Assembly: GCF_010468615.1 (NCBI RefSeq)
Contig: NZ_WUEH01000012.1
Location: 1 to 64,000, forward strand
Direction of reading: 5' to 3'
Length of the DNA stretch: 64,000 bases
Source: Pseudodesulfovibrio sp. JC047
Lineage (GTDB): Bacteria > Desulfobacterota > Desulfovibrionia > Desulfovibrionales > Desulfovibrionaceae
Below the pieces are notes generated by a model. That model worked only from the letters and a program-made list of their open reading frames with translations, had not been told where the DNA came from and did not search any database. This document shows, piece after piece, positions 7,967-16,951 of the stretch. Position 1 is the first letter of the stretch; each line of letters begins with the position of its first letter. A program made the position numbers and the translations under genes.

Positions 7967-8784
7967 AAACTGGTGCTGAAATACGTCAATATCTGCTGAT
8001 ATGTTGCTTGTTTGCCGCATTGTGTGTGGGGTGTGCTGGAACCGTTTTTGCGGCGGACTCCACTGCGTCCGAGACGCCGGTTCAACTGGCTCAGTTTTCT
8101 TCTGATATGGATGAAGAAGATGATTTTGACGATTTCAACAGTGAGTATACAGAGCAGGTTCGTGTCGCTGATCCGTTATATTATTGGAACCGGGTCTGGT
8201 TTGAAATCAATGATGCGTTGTATCACGGGCTGTTTCGTCCTGCTGCCGAGGGATACGCCTGGCTGGTTCCTGTCAAGCCGCGTACCTGGGTCAATAATTT
8301 CTTCACCAACCTGTTGTTTCCCGTCCGATTCGTCAACAATATCCTGACTGGCAAGTTCGATGCCGCCTACATGGAGACCTCGAAGTTCATCGCGAATACC
8401 GCATTCGGCTTGGGGGGATTGGGTGATGTGACCGGCGGAATGCCTCGCAATTGGGAGCCAGAACGGCCAACAGCCGACGGTTTTGGCCAGACCCTTGGCA
8501 AGGCTGGCATCGGGCATGGCGTCTATCTTGTCTGGCCATTTATTGGCCCGAGTTCCATTCGTGAATCCGTGGGCTGGGTGGCTGATGCCTATATGGACCC
8601 GTTGACCTATGGTCGGTTCACCTTTCTTGAATTTGTCTCCATTCGGGCCTTCAACAATGTGAATACCTTGTCACTTCAGTTGAAGGGGAACGAATATGAA
8701 GCCCTCACTGAAGGGGCTGTGGACAAATATGCGGCTGTGCGTGACGCCTACATTCGGTTCAGGGCCAAAAAAGTCGCTGAATAG
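7963..8784 (+). CDS. mlaA: MlaA/VacJ outer-membrane lipid protein
   Basis: A 273-residue MlaA homologue that removes misplaced phospholipid from the outer leaflet of the outer membrane. It starts at GTG 7963 with a 4-base overlap with mlaC. A signal peptide ends near VGCAG; this resembles a lipobox but with Cys at -3, so lipidation is probable rather than certain. The family core is clear: DPLYYWNRVWFEINDALYH, the VNNILTGKFDAA segment, GLGGLGDVT and FGQTLGKAGIGHGVYLVWPFIGPSS. In E. coli this gene lies away from the mla operon; here it is part of it. Confidence 0.94.
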   Translation: MKTGAEIRQYLLICCLFAALCVGCAGTVFAADSTASETPVQLAQFSSDMDEEDDFDDFNSEYTEQVRVADPLYYWNRVWFEINDALYHGLFRPAAEGYAWLVPVKPRTWVNNFFTNLLFPVRFVNNILTGKFDAAYMETSKFIANTAFGLGGLGDVTGGMPRNWEPERPTADGFGQTLGKAGIGHGVYLVWPFIGPSSIRESVGWVADAYMDPLTYGRFTFLEFVSIRAFNNVNTLSLQLKGNEYEALTEGAVDKYAAVRDAYIRFRAKKVAE

Positions 8785-8805
8785 TTTTTCCCCTCCTGAT
8801 GTATT

Positions 8806-9285
8806 ATGAAAATCGCTGTTATCTCGGATACCCATATGGGGTCAGTCCCTGCGTGGCTTGACGATGTTTATTCCACATGGCTCGCGCCTGCGGATGTTCT
8901 TGTTCATTGTGGTGATATCACTTCTGTCGCGATCTGGTCCTACTTCATGCAGCACGACAATTTTGTGTGCGTTCGTGGGAACTGTGATTGGGACCCGCAA
9001 TTCGCCGATTTGCTCAAACCCATGACCTCTTTTGAACGGGACGGTCTCTCCGTGGGGGTGACACATGGTTGGGGACCTCGTTCCCATGTTCCGGTGACGG
9101 TTGCTCAAGCCTTTGGTCCCGAATATGACCTCGTCTGTTACGGTCATACCCATGCACGAGACTGGTCGATTGTCGAAGGTCTGCAATTGGTGAATCCTGG
9201 CTCTTTGGGTGAATCGGGTTCCCTTGCCCTGATCAGTATTGCGACCGATGGGACCATGCAATGTGAGTTCGTGGACGTTTTCTGA
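8806..9285 (+). CDS. YfcE/MJ0936-family phosphodiesterase
   Basis: A 159-residue calcineurin-like metallophosphoesterase with all metal motifs: ISDTHMG, HCGDI, RGNCD, THGW and CYGHTHAR. Small members of this family hydrolyse phosphodiester bonds, with Mn2+ usual. It follows mlaA after 21 bases on the same strand and may be the last gene of the mla transcript. The physiological substrate is unknown. Confidence 0.9.
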   Translation: MKIAVISDTHMGSVPAWLDDVYSTWLAPADVLVHCGDITSVAIWSYFMQHDNFVCVRGNCDWDPQFADLLKPMTSFERDGLSVGVTHGWGPRSHVPVTVAQAFGPEYDLVCYGHTHARDWSIVEGLQLVNPGSLGESGSLALISIATDGTMQCEFVDVF

Positions 9286-9422
9286 TCCTTTTTCGGAAGT
9301 GTTTTTTATCAACTCGTTGCCGTTTGGACATACCTGTGTGAAAATACGGTTAATCTCCAATGAAAAATGGCAGATTGGTTGCGCTTTTTTCCTATGAATG
9401 GCATAAATTAACCGTGTCAAAA

Positions 9423-10667
9423 ATGAGCTTCACAATGCGCTGTGCGACAGCTGTTCTTCTTCTGCTCATGTCTCTGTTGTTTTCTGCTGTGCCGGTCAGA
9501 GCTGAAAATTCCCGTGAGTTGACTTTTGGCATGTCCGCAGCTTTTACCGGCGCGAATGGAGAACTCGGCATTGAGTTTTACCGCGGGTTCATGGCCTATA
9601 TTGATGCTTTCAATGCCGCTGGCGGCGCAGACGGATGGACGATCAAGGTTGTGCCAGCCAATGATGGGTATAATCCTGGCCCGTGTTTTCAGAATACCGT
9701 GCGCTTCATAAAGCAGGATGCAGTCTTCGCCCTGTTTTCCTATGTTGGAACACCGACCACTACCCATATTCTTCCTTTGCTACAAAAATTTGAAGATGAG
9801 AATATTTTCTTGCTCTTCCCTTTCAGCGGGTCGCAACCTTTGCGGACTGAACCTTTTGGTCAATATGTCTACAATCTTCGGGCATCGTATTTCGATGAAA
9901 CCCAGGGGCTGGTGGACCGCCTTGTCGCGATTGGGCGAAAAAGGATCGGTGTTTTTTATCAGAGCGATGCCTATGGTCGAACCGGCTGGGATGGAGTGCA
10001 TCGGGCCTTGGAACGACACGGTTTGTCCCTTGCGGGTGAAGCTGCGTACAAACGCGGTGCGTCTTTTTCCCAAGATTTTTCTTCCGAGGTGGAACTGTTG
10101 TTGAGCAGTGACCCGGATGCCATCATTGTCGTTGGGACCTATGCCTCTCAAGCCGCGTTTATCCGCGACGCGCGAAATTATGGGTATACGGATCCCATCG
10201 CGGGGTTGTCTTTTGCCGATAGCGACAAGATGCTCGAATTGCTCGTGGCCGAAGGGAAGCGGGTTTCAAAAAAGTACACCGGAAATCTGATCAATTCGCA
10301 GGTGGTCCCAAGTTATACGGACGAGCGGCTTCCCGGTGTGCGGCTGTATCGGAAGATCATGGAAGGGTATACCTATGAGCCGGTGGCCAGAAACGACGAG
10401 TATACGCCTAGAGTTTACAGTTATGTCAGCTTCGAAGGGTTTCTGAATGGCGTTATTCTGGGAGAAATGGTCAAACGGATGGCAGATGATCCTCGCCGGA
10501 CGCGGATTCCACAAGTCATGAATTCCATGCAGAATTTCGATTTGGGGATCGGTGTCAATGTGGATTTCAGCCGGAATGGTCATCAGGGGCTGGATACCGT
10601 GTATTTCACCACCGTCATCAATGGATTGTTTCAGTCTGTAGACGATTGGGAGCAGTGGCGACGATGA
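9423..10667 (+). CDS. orphan LivK-type periplasmic binding protein
   Basis: A type I periplasmic binding protein (Peripla_BP_6, LivK-like) of about 414 residues with a signal peptide (MRCATAVLLLLMSLLFSAVPVRA). Family signs are FGMSAAFTGANGELG at the mature N-terminus and FYQSDAYGRTGWDGV in the middle. ATG 9423 is chosen because it gives a normal signal peptide; 9360 and 9414 are alternatives and none has a strong ribosome binding site. No ABC permease or ATPase is nearby. Its stop overlaps the start of a PAS-GGDEF-EAL gene, so it is more likely a ligand sensor for that protein than part of a transporter. Confidence 0.85.
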   Translation: MSFTMRCATAVLLLLMSLLFSAVPVRAENSRELTFGMSAAFTGANGELGIEFYRGFMAYIDAFNAAGGADGWTIKVVPANDGYNPGPCFQNTVRFIKQDAVFALFSYVGTPTTTHILPLLQKFEDENIFLLFPFSGSQPLRTEPFGQYVYNLRASYFDETQGLVDRLVAIGRKRIGVFYQSDAYGRTGWDGVHRALERHGLSLAGEAAYKRGASFSQDFSSEVELLLSSDPDAIIVVGTYASQAAFIRDARNYGYTDPIAGLSFADSDKMLELLVAEGKRVSKKYTGNLINSQVVPSYTDERLPGVRLYRKIMEGYTYEPVARNDEYTPRVYSYVSFEGFLNGVILGEMVKRMADDPRRTRIPQVMNSMQNFDLGIGVNVDFSRNGHQGLDTVYFTTVINGLFQSVDDWEQWRR

Positions 10668-13237
10668 AGGCACCCAAACTTTTTATCAAGCCGCTGATTT
10701 TCATGGTGGTCGTCTTTGGGATGATCGCCTTGGTCACCTCTTTTACTTTCAGTACGCGCATCAAGCGGGAAATGACGCGGGAGTACGAATCCAAGGCCCT
10801 TTCCCTGGCCAGAAGTGTCGCGGAATCGGATATCTCGACGATCTTGAGCCAGGACGCCGGGTCGGTTCAGTCCCGGATTGATCAGTATCAGGCCATCGCC
10901 GGGGTTTCCTATGTACTGGTGGCGGACGAAGAAGGGACCGTCCTCGCGCACACCTTTGTCCCGATTGTGCCGGAAGCCGTCCTGCATATGGTTGTCGAGA
11001 CGTCCTATCAGCGCAACCGGGAAGAGCACATTATTCGGGATGTGGAACTGAGTGGCGAACGATTTCTGCATGTGACCAGCCCAATTTTGACCGGCATTGC
11101 CGGATACGTGCATATCGGCATGGACATGGCGGTGATCCAGCAGAATATTCAGGAAGCAGTGGTTGAACAACAGCTTGTCATGCTTGTCCTTTTTGTGGGC
11201 AGTGTGCTGTTGGCATTCGTCTTTGTCCTGAATATTTCCAAACCATTGACCCAGTTGTCAGAGTACGCCGGGCGTGTGGCGGTCAAGGATTTCACCAATG
11301 TGCCGGATATCAAATCCAATGATGAAGTCGGCCAATTGGCCCGTGCCATGAATGCCATGACGGGTCAGATTTCGGAACTGGTCGGGAATTTGGAAGACCG
11401 GGTTCTGGAAAAAACGCACCAGCTCCAGGAGGCTCGGGACGCCTTGAAGCAGAAGGTCGAGGAACGAACGTGCGAATTGATGCGGACCAATACCCAGTTG
11501 AAGATCGAGATCGCCGAGCGAAAGGTGATTGGGGACGCGCTGCGCAAGGCTGAAAAAAAATATCGCGCTATCTTCGAGAACGCTGTGGAAGGAATTTATC
11601 AATCGTCGCCCAGCGGTCGTTTTCAGGACACGAATCCTGCACTCGCTCGAATCCTCGGCTACAATTCGCCCGAAGACCTCATGAGTTCCATCTACGACAT
11701 CGGCACACAGATGTATGTGGACCCGAATCGCCGCAAGGAATTTTTGAAACTGCTTGAGGGTAAGGACGAGATCAAGAATTTTATTTCCAAGGTTCGTAAA
11801 AGGGATGGGCGGATTATTTGGGTGGCGGAAAATGTTCGCAAGATTGTGGATGGCGACGGGCATGTGGTTTGCTATGAGGGGTCCATCGAAGACATCACCA
11901 TGCGTAAGAAAGCCGAAGATCAGTTGAAACGTCAGGCCTTTCATGATCCGTTGACGGGACTACCCAACCGTGCGCTTTTTTTGGATCATTTGCGAATGGC
12001 CATGGAACGGTCCCGCCGCCGCAAGCATATGTTCGCGGTGTTGTATATGGATCTCGATCGGTTCAAGGTGGTCAATGATTCTCTGGGGCATGATGCCGGG
12101 GACGAATTGTTGTGCGGCGTGGCTCGTGTGCTGGAAAATTGTGGCCGATCCGTGGATACCGTCGCTCGTTTCGGCGGCGATGAATTTGCTATTTTGCAGG
12201 AAGAGATATCCGCGCCAAAGGATGCCATTGCCATTGCCCGCCGTATTCTCGAAGGTGTGCGACAGCCGTTCAATATCGGTGGGAACGAGGTCTTTACGTC
12301 GGCGTCACTTGGTATTGTCCTCAAAACCGATGGGTACGACCGGCCCGAAGCCCTGTTGCGAGATGCCGATACCGCCATGTATCGGGCAAAGGAACTGGGA
12401 AAATCCCGATTCAAGGTCTTTAACCGCAAAATGCACGATCAGGCTTTGCAGCTCATGGAGCTGGAAACAGATCTTCGTCGGGCCGTGGACCTTCGTGAAT
12501 TCGAAGTGTACTATCAGCCGATCGTTCAATTGGATAAACGCCGGGTGTGCGGCTTCGAAGCGTTGGTCCGCTGGCGGCATCCCGTGCACGGCATTATTGG
12601 CCCGGTGGATTTTGTTTCCTTGGCTGAGGATACCGGGTTAATCTATTCCATTGATAATTTAGTCCTTGAAGAAGCGTGCGCTCAAGTCAAACGTTGGCAG
12701 ACCGTGGCAAAGGTCGAGTCCGGTCGGGATCTGACGATTAACATCAATATTTCAGGCAAACACTTCGGCCACTCCATGCTGGGCGGACAGGTGGCGCGCG
12801 CTTTGGAAGACTCCGGACTCGGACCGGAGTCGCTCAATATCGAAATCACTGAATCAGCCCTGATGGACAATCCCACGGTGGCGGAAGAGATGTTGCAACA
12901 ACTCAAAGACTTGGGTGTCAGCATTTGCATTGATGACTTCGGGACAGGGTATTCTTCACTTTCCTATTTGCAGCGATTCCCCATTGATGTGGTCAAGGTT
13001 GATCGGAGTTTCGTGATCGATGTCGAGACGGACGCGGACAGTCAGGCCATTGTCCGAACCGTGTTTTCCCTGGGTGAGTCCATGCGACTCAAGATCGTTG
13101 CCGAGGGTGTCGAGACATCCGGGCAACTTGAGTTCTTGGAAAACGAAGGATGCAAGTTCGTGCAGGGGTATTTCTTTTATAAACCCATGACGGTGGAAGC
13201 CGTGGATCGATTACTGGCTGGCACTGTCGGAGCGTGA
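10664..13237 (+). CDS. membrane PAS-GGDEF-EAL cyclic-di-GMP protein
   Basis: An 857-residue protein, in order: transmembrane helix (about 8-28), periplasmic domain (30-165), second helix (170-190), HAMP (190-245), coiled coil (245-290), PAS (295-415), GGDEF (420-585) and EAL (600-850). The cyclase active site GGDEF is intact, and an RxxD inhibitory site (RSVD) sits five residues before it. The phosphodiesterase side has EALVRW, DDFGTGYSSL and EGVET, so both activities are possible. It starts at ATG 10664 in an ATGA overlap with the binding-protein gene. The periplasmic domain probably receives the signal. Confidence 0.94.
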   Translation: MKAPKLFIKPLIFMVVVFGMIALVTSFTFSTRIKREMTREYESKALSLARSVAESDISTILSQDAGSVQSRIDQYQAIAGVSYVLVADEEGTVLAHTFVPIVPEAVLHMVVETSYQRNREEHIIRDVELSGERFLHVTSPILTGIAGYVHIGMDMAVIQQNIQEAVVEQQLVMLVLFVGSVLLAFVFVLNISKPLTQLSEYAGRVAVKDFTNVPDIKSNDEVGQLARAMNAMTGQISELVGNLEDRVLEKTHQLQEARDALKQKVEERTCELMRTNTQLKIEIAERKVIGDALRKAEKKYRAIFENAVEGIYQSSPSGRFQDTNPALARILGYNSPEDLMSSIYDIGTQMYVDPNRRKEFLKLLEGKDEIKNFISKVRKRDGRIIWVAENVRKIVDGDGHVVCYEGSIEDITMRKKAEDQLKRQAFHDPLTGLPNRALFLDHLRMAMERSRRRKHMFAVLYMDLDRFKVVNDSLGHDAGDELLCGVARVLENCGRSVDTVARFGGDEFAILQEEISAPKDAIAIARRILEGVRQPFNIGGNEVFTSASLGIVLKTDGYDRPEALLRDADTAMYRAKELGKSRFKVFNRKMHDQALQLMELETDLRRAVDLREFEVYYQPIVQLDKRRVCGFEALVRWRHPVHGIIGPVDFVSLAEDTGLIYSIDNLVLEEACAQVKRWQTVAKVESGRDLTININISGKHFGHSMLGGQVARALEDSGLGPESLNIEITESALMDNPTVAEEMLQQLKDLGVSICIDDFGTGYSSLSYLQRFPIDVVKVDRSFVIDVETDADSQAIVRTVFSLGESMRLKIVAEGVETSGQLEFLENEGCKFVQGYFFYKPMTVEAVDRLLAGTVGA

Positions 13238-13275
13238 TTCAGCGTCGGGGACGCGTCAAGCAGGGAGAAGAAACC

Positions 13276-14646
13276 ATGACCATCAGGCAACGTCTGACGT
13301 GTGGCTTGGAACCCATTGAACAGGTGCTTTTACCATTTCAGGCCTTTTTCAAGTCCAAGACAACAGGCGGTATCCTGTTGATTATAAGTGCCGTTGCCGC
13401 GCTTGTCTGGGCCAATTCTCCGTGGTCCGATACGTATTTCGCCTTGCGGGATACCAGCTTTACCGTTGGTTTCGGTCAGGCCTCTCTGTCAAAGCCGGTT
13501 GTGCTGTGGGTCAATGACGGGCTGATGGCTCTGTTCTTTTTTGTTGTCGGACTTGAGATCAAGCGGGAATTTTTGGTGGGGGAACTGTCTTCCCGCAGTC
13601 AGGCTGTCCTGCCTATAGCTGCTGCACTTGGCGGTATGATTGTCCCTGTGCTGGTGTATGTGCTGGTCAATTGGGGCACGGAATCCGCCAGAGGATGGGG
13701 AATCCCCATGGCGACCGACATTGCATTTGCCCTTGGTATTCTCAGCCTTCTCGGCGATCGTGTTCCATTTCAGTTGAAGATATTTTTGACCGCTGTCGCC
13801 ATTGTAGACGATCTCGGCGGTATCCTCGTGATTGCATTTTTTTATACCGCCGATATCTCTTTTGGTCTTCTCATGGCAGCCGGCGGGTTGCTTCTTGTGG
13901 CCTTTGTGGGAAATCGTCTGGGAATACGATCGCCGGCATTTTATGCGATCGTGGGGCTTCTGGTATGGTTGACGGTCTTGAAATCCGGTGTGCATTCCAC
14001 GGTTGCCGGTGTGCTCATGGCTTTCATGATTCCGGCCCGGACCCGATGTGACGCGTCCGCCTTTGTCCAGAATGCAACTGATGTGCTGGAAGAGTACAAG
14101 GGAGCGATGCGACCGGGGACGTCTGTCCTGACCAATTCCTCAATGCTTTCGGCCCTGCTGTCCATGCAATACGTCACCTCCCGATCACAAACTCCGTTGC
14201 AACGATTGGAACATGGGCTGCACCCGTTGGTTGATTTCGCGGTCATGCCGCTCTTTGCCCTGGCCAATGCCGGCGTGGTTTTTGGCGGTGACATGGGAGC
14301 CGTGATGTCCAGTCCCGTTGCTGTGGGGACCGCATTGGGGCTGGTTGTCGGCAAACCTCTCGGGATTGTCGGTGCTGTCCTGCTGATCTTCTGGATTTCC
14401 GGCGGTGTGCCTCGCGGCGTCCATATACGACATTTTATCGGGATCGGATTGCTCGGCGGCATCGGCTTCACCATGTCCCTGTTTATCGCGACGCTGGTTT
14501 TTGGGGACGCTCCCCTCTTGTTGACCGGTGCCAAGACAGCCGTTTTTGGAGCCTCTGTGGTGGCGGGCATTGCCGGATATTTTGTTCTGCGCAGTGCGCC
14601 AACCGTCGAGGAGTTGCTCTCGGGAGAGACTTCTCAACACGACTGA
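13276..14646 (+). CDS. nhaA: Na+/H+ antiporter NhaA
   Basis: A 456-residue NhaA with about twelve membrane segments. Key signs are VNDGLMALFFFVVGLEIKRE, ATDIAFALGIL and the ion-binding Asp pair in AVAIVDDLGGI. It exports Na+ or Li+ in exchange for protons and helps with salt and alkaline pH. The start at 13276 has GGGAG upstream. It is longer than E. coli NhaA (388); the extra length is mainly a soluble segment between membrane halves (around ARTRCDASAFVQNATDVLEE) and a C-terminal tail. Confidence 0.95.
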   Translation: MTIRQRLTCGLEPIEQVLLPFQAFFKSKTTGGILLIISAVAALVWANSPWSDTYFALRDTSFTVGFGQASLSKPVVLWVNDGLMALFFFVVGLEIKREFLVGELSSRSQAVLPIAAALGGMIVPVLVYVLVNWGTESARGWGIPMATDIAFALGILSLLGDRVPFQLKIFLTAVAIVDDLGGILVIAFFYTADISFGLLMAAGGLLLVAFVGNRLGIRSPAFYAIVGLLVWLTVLKSGVHSTVAGVLMAFMIPARTRCDASAFVQNATDVLEEYKGAMRPGTSVLTNSSMLSALLSMQYVTSRSQTPLQRLEHGLHPLVDFAVMPLFALANAGVVFGGDMGAVMSSPVAVGTALGLVVGKPLGIVGAVLLIFWISGGVPRGVHIRHFIGIGLLGGIGFTMSLFIATLVFGDAPLLLTGAKTAVFGASVVAGIAGYFVLRSAPTVEELLSGETSQHD

Positions 14647-14722
14647 AGACGTGTACGGTGCGGAGACCTGCTGCCCTGCACGAGCGGGCAGTTCACTCAA
14701 CGTTATTGTCGGATAGTGAAAT

Positions 14723-15454
14723 ATGAACGTAGACAACCGGCTTCAAGGTGTTTTTTCCATTGAACGAAGAGCGAAAATCGGGACCGGCACCACGGCCCGA
14801 CGTGTTGCACAGTCCGCGCTGTATTATGCGCAGGAAGTGGATGATGAGATTATTCTGCTTCAGGGATTGAACACCAAGCATGTTCCGTTTGGTGAAGTGG
14901 AAGAGATCACCAAGGATCAATTGTTGGCCGACTATTTGCCCATGCCGCAGCTTTTCAAGGAAGTTGTCGGTAATTTGCGGAAGGTCCAGAAATCCGTGGC
15001 CCGTGGTGACAAGTTCCGCAAACGTGGAGAGACCTTTACCGCAGAATATGAATACGCCAACGCCTTGAATCTAGACGAACAGAATGTGCGGGCGAATTTT
15101 GGCATTGGACTGTGTTTGTTGGCCCGGGATGAAACCGACAAGGCCCGAAAGGTCTTTGATCGGATCATCCAGATCGATTCGGCCTTTGGACAGGATCACA
15201 AGCATTTGTTCAATGAATATGGCATTGCCTTGCGCAAGAAGAAATTGATCGGTCAGGCCGTGGATTATTATCGGCGTGCGTTGGATCTCGCGGTTGACGA
15301 TGAGAACTTGTGGTACAATCTGGCCCGGGCGCAGTTCGAGCGTGAAGATTGGGCCAAATGCGGAGAGGCGGTGTCCCGGTGTCTGGATCTTGATCCGGCG
15401 CACCCCGAAGGCAAAAAATTATTGGAATATCTCACCGGCAAGGGATTGGTTTGA
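14723..15454 (+). CDS. tetratricopeptide repeat protein
   Basis: A 243-residue cytoplasmic protein without signal peptide. The first 70 residues form a separate basic region (RRAKIGTGTTARRVAQSALY). From about residue 95 on there are at least three TPR-like helical hairpins (AEYEYANALNLDEQNVRANF, then an ALRKKKLIGQAVDYYRRAL unit and an ARAQFEREDWAKCGEAVSRC unit). TPRs bind partner proteins. It stands between nhaA and cbiA with no partner evident. Confidence 0.85.
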   Translation: MNVDNRLQGVFSIERRAKIGTGTTARRVAQSALYYAQEVDDEIILLQGLNTKHVPFGEVEEITKDQLLADYLPMPQLFKEVVGNLRKVQKSVARGDKFRKRGETFTAEYEYANALNLDEQNVRANFGIGLCLLARDETDKARKVFDRIIQIDSAFGQDHKHLFNEYGIALRKKKLIGQAVDYYRRALDLAVDDENLWYNLARAQFEREDWAKCGEAVSRCLDLDPAHPEGKKLLEYLTGKGLV

Positions 15455-15513
15455 AGAATCGTTCCCATGGCTGATTGCTGTGTTGGCAGTGAAAATATGG
15501 ATCAAGGATACGC

Positions 15514-16917
15514 ATGAGTACGCTCAAAGGTTTTGTTATCGCGGGAACGCACAGCGGATGTGGCAAGACGTCAATCGCATTGGGGTTGATGGCGTCTCTG
15601 TCACGCAAGGGACTTGCTGTGCAACCATTCAAATGTGGACCGGACTTTATTGATCCCGGACACCATGCCCTGGCCTGTGCCCGGGACGGCCAGCCTGTGC
15701 CAAGTCACAATCTCGATGGATGGATGCTCGACGAAACAACGAATATTGATATTTTCAATCGGTATGGAGCGTCAGCCGATGTCGCGGTGATCGAGGGCGT
15801 CATGGGGCTGTTTGACGGCATTTCCGGGGTTACGGATGAAGGGTCCACCGCGCAGATGGCCAAGACGTTGAAATTGCCAGTGATTCTGGTGGTGGATGCA
15901 CGGTCCATGGCTCGGTCCGCAGCTGCACTTGTCTCGGGGTATGCCGATTTTGATCCCGAGGTGAATATTGTCGGGGTCATTTTTAATCGGGTCGGTAGCG
16001 AATCTCATGGGGATTTGCTTCGTGAAGCCATGTCGCTCATGCCGGATGTGCCAGTGCTCGGCTGTCTGAAACGGGATGAAGCGATCGCCACTCCGTCGCG
16101 CCATTTGGGATTGGTGACGCCGAATCAGGAAGGCCCGGACATGGATCGATATCAGCGGTTGGCCGATTGGGTGGAAACCGGTCTTGATCTGGACGCGCTG
16201 CTCGAAACCTTGCCGCAAATTGCTGTTGATCCGCCGTTCGAGCCGGTCCCCCAGTTGCCCAGTGTCACCATCGGATTGGCTCGGGACAATGCCTTTTGTT
16301 TTTATTATGAAGAGAATCTGCGGCTGTTGCGCACGGCCGGGGCTCGCTTGGTGGAATTTTCACCCCTTGAAGATACGCGGCTGCCTGAACATCTTGATGG
16401 GTTGTATCTGGGAGGAGGATACCCGGAATTGTCTGTCTTTGAGTTGGGACAAAACACCCGGCTTCGTCGAGAGATCAAGGCATTTTGCGAATCAGGACGC
16501 CCGGTGTACGCCGAGTGTGGCGGGTTCATGTATTTGATGAACGACATCATTACGGGGCGGGGGCGATATGCCATGGCCGGGGTCTTTCCGATTCGGGCAG
16601 AGATGTTTGAAAAATTCCGTGCCCTTGGATACCGGGAAGTGACCACGCAGGCCGAAACACTTTTGGGACCGGCCGGAACCTGTGGGCGTGGCCATGAATT
16701 TCATTATTCTTCGATTCAGGATGAGCCGGGAATGCAATCGTTGCCGTCTGTGTATTCCATGACCGGGCGCAAGGGACCGATCACGACTCCGGAAGGGTTT
16801 CAGATGGGGAATACGCTCGGGTCGTATGTGCATATGCATTTTGGCAGTCAGCCTGAGATGGCGCGCTATTTCGTGGATGCGTGCAAGCGTGAATCTATTC
16901 GGAACATGCAGGATTGA
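15514..16917 (+). CDS. cbiA: cobyrinic acid a,c-diamide synthase
   Basis: A 467-residue CbiA/CobB that uses ATP and glutamine to amidate the a and c acetate side chains of cobyrinate. The N-terminal ATPase domain has the P-loop AGTHSGCGKTS at 9-19. The C-terminal class I glutamine amidotransferase-like domain has YLGGGYPELS, the nucleophile Cys in YAECGGFMYL and the GHEFHYS histidine. In a strict anaerobe it should act on cob(II)yrinate. It is followed 34 bases on by dinB; no other cobalamin gene is next to it. Confidence 0.95.
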   Translation: MSTLKGFVIAGTHSGCGKTSIALGLMASLSRKGLAVQPFKCGPDFIDPGHHALACARDGQPVPSHNLDGWMLDETTNIDIFNRYGASADVAVIEGVMGLFDGISGVTDEGSTAQMAKTLKLPVILVVDARSMARSAAALVSGYADFDPEVNIVGVIFNRVGSESHGDLLREAMSLMPDVPVLGCLKRDEAIATPSRHLGLVTPNQEGPDMDRYQRLADWVETGLDLDALLETLPQIAVDPPFEPVPQLPSVTIGLARDNAFCFYYEENLRLLRTAGARLVEFSPLEDTRLPEHLDGLYLGGGYPELSVFELGQNTRLRREIKAFCESGRPVYAECGGFMYLMNDIITGRGRYAMAGVFPIRAEMFEKFRALGYREVTTQAETLLGPAGTCGRGHEFHYSSIQDEPGMQSLPSVYSMTGRKGPITTPEGFQMGNTLGSYVHMHFGSQPEMARYFVDACKRESIRNMQD

Positions 16918-16951
16918 TTGTTGATTTCGAATGGAGTCAGGATCATTGGGT

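Noticed and set aside
14671-14691. CTGCCC/GGGCAG hairpin after nhaA
   Set aside because: The stem has only six pairs and is not followed by a T tract, so it does not support a terminator call.
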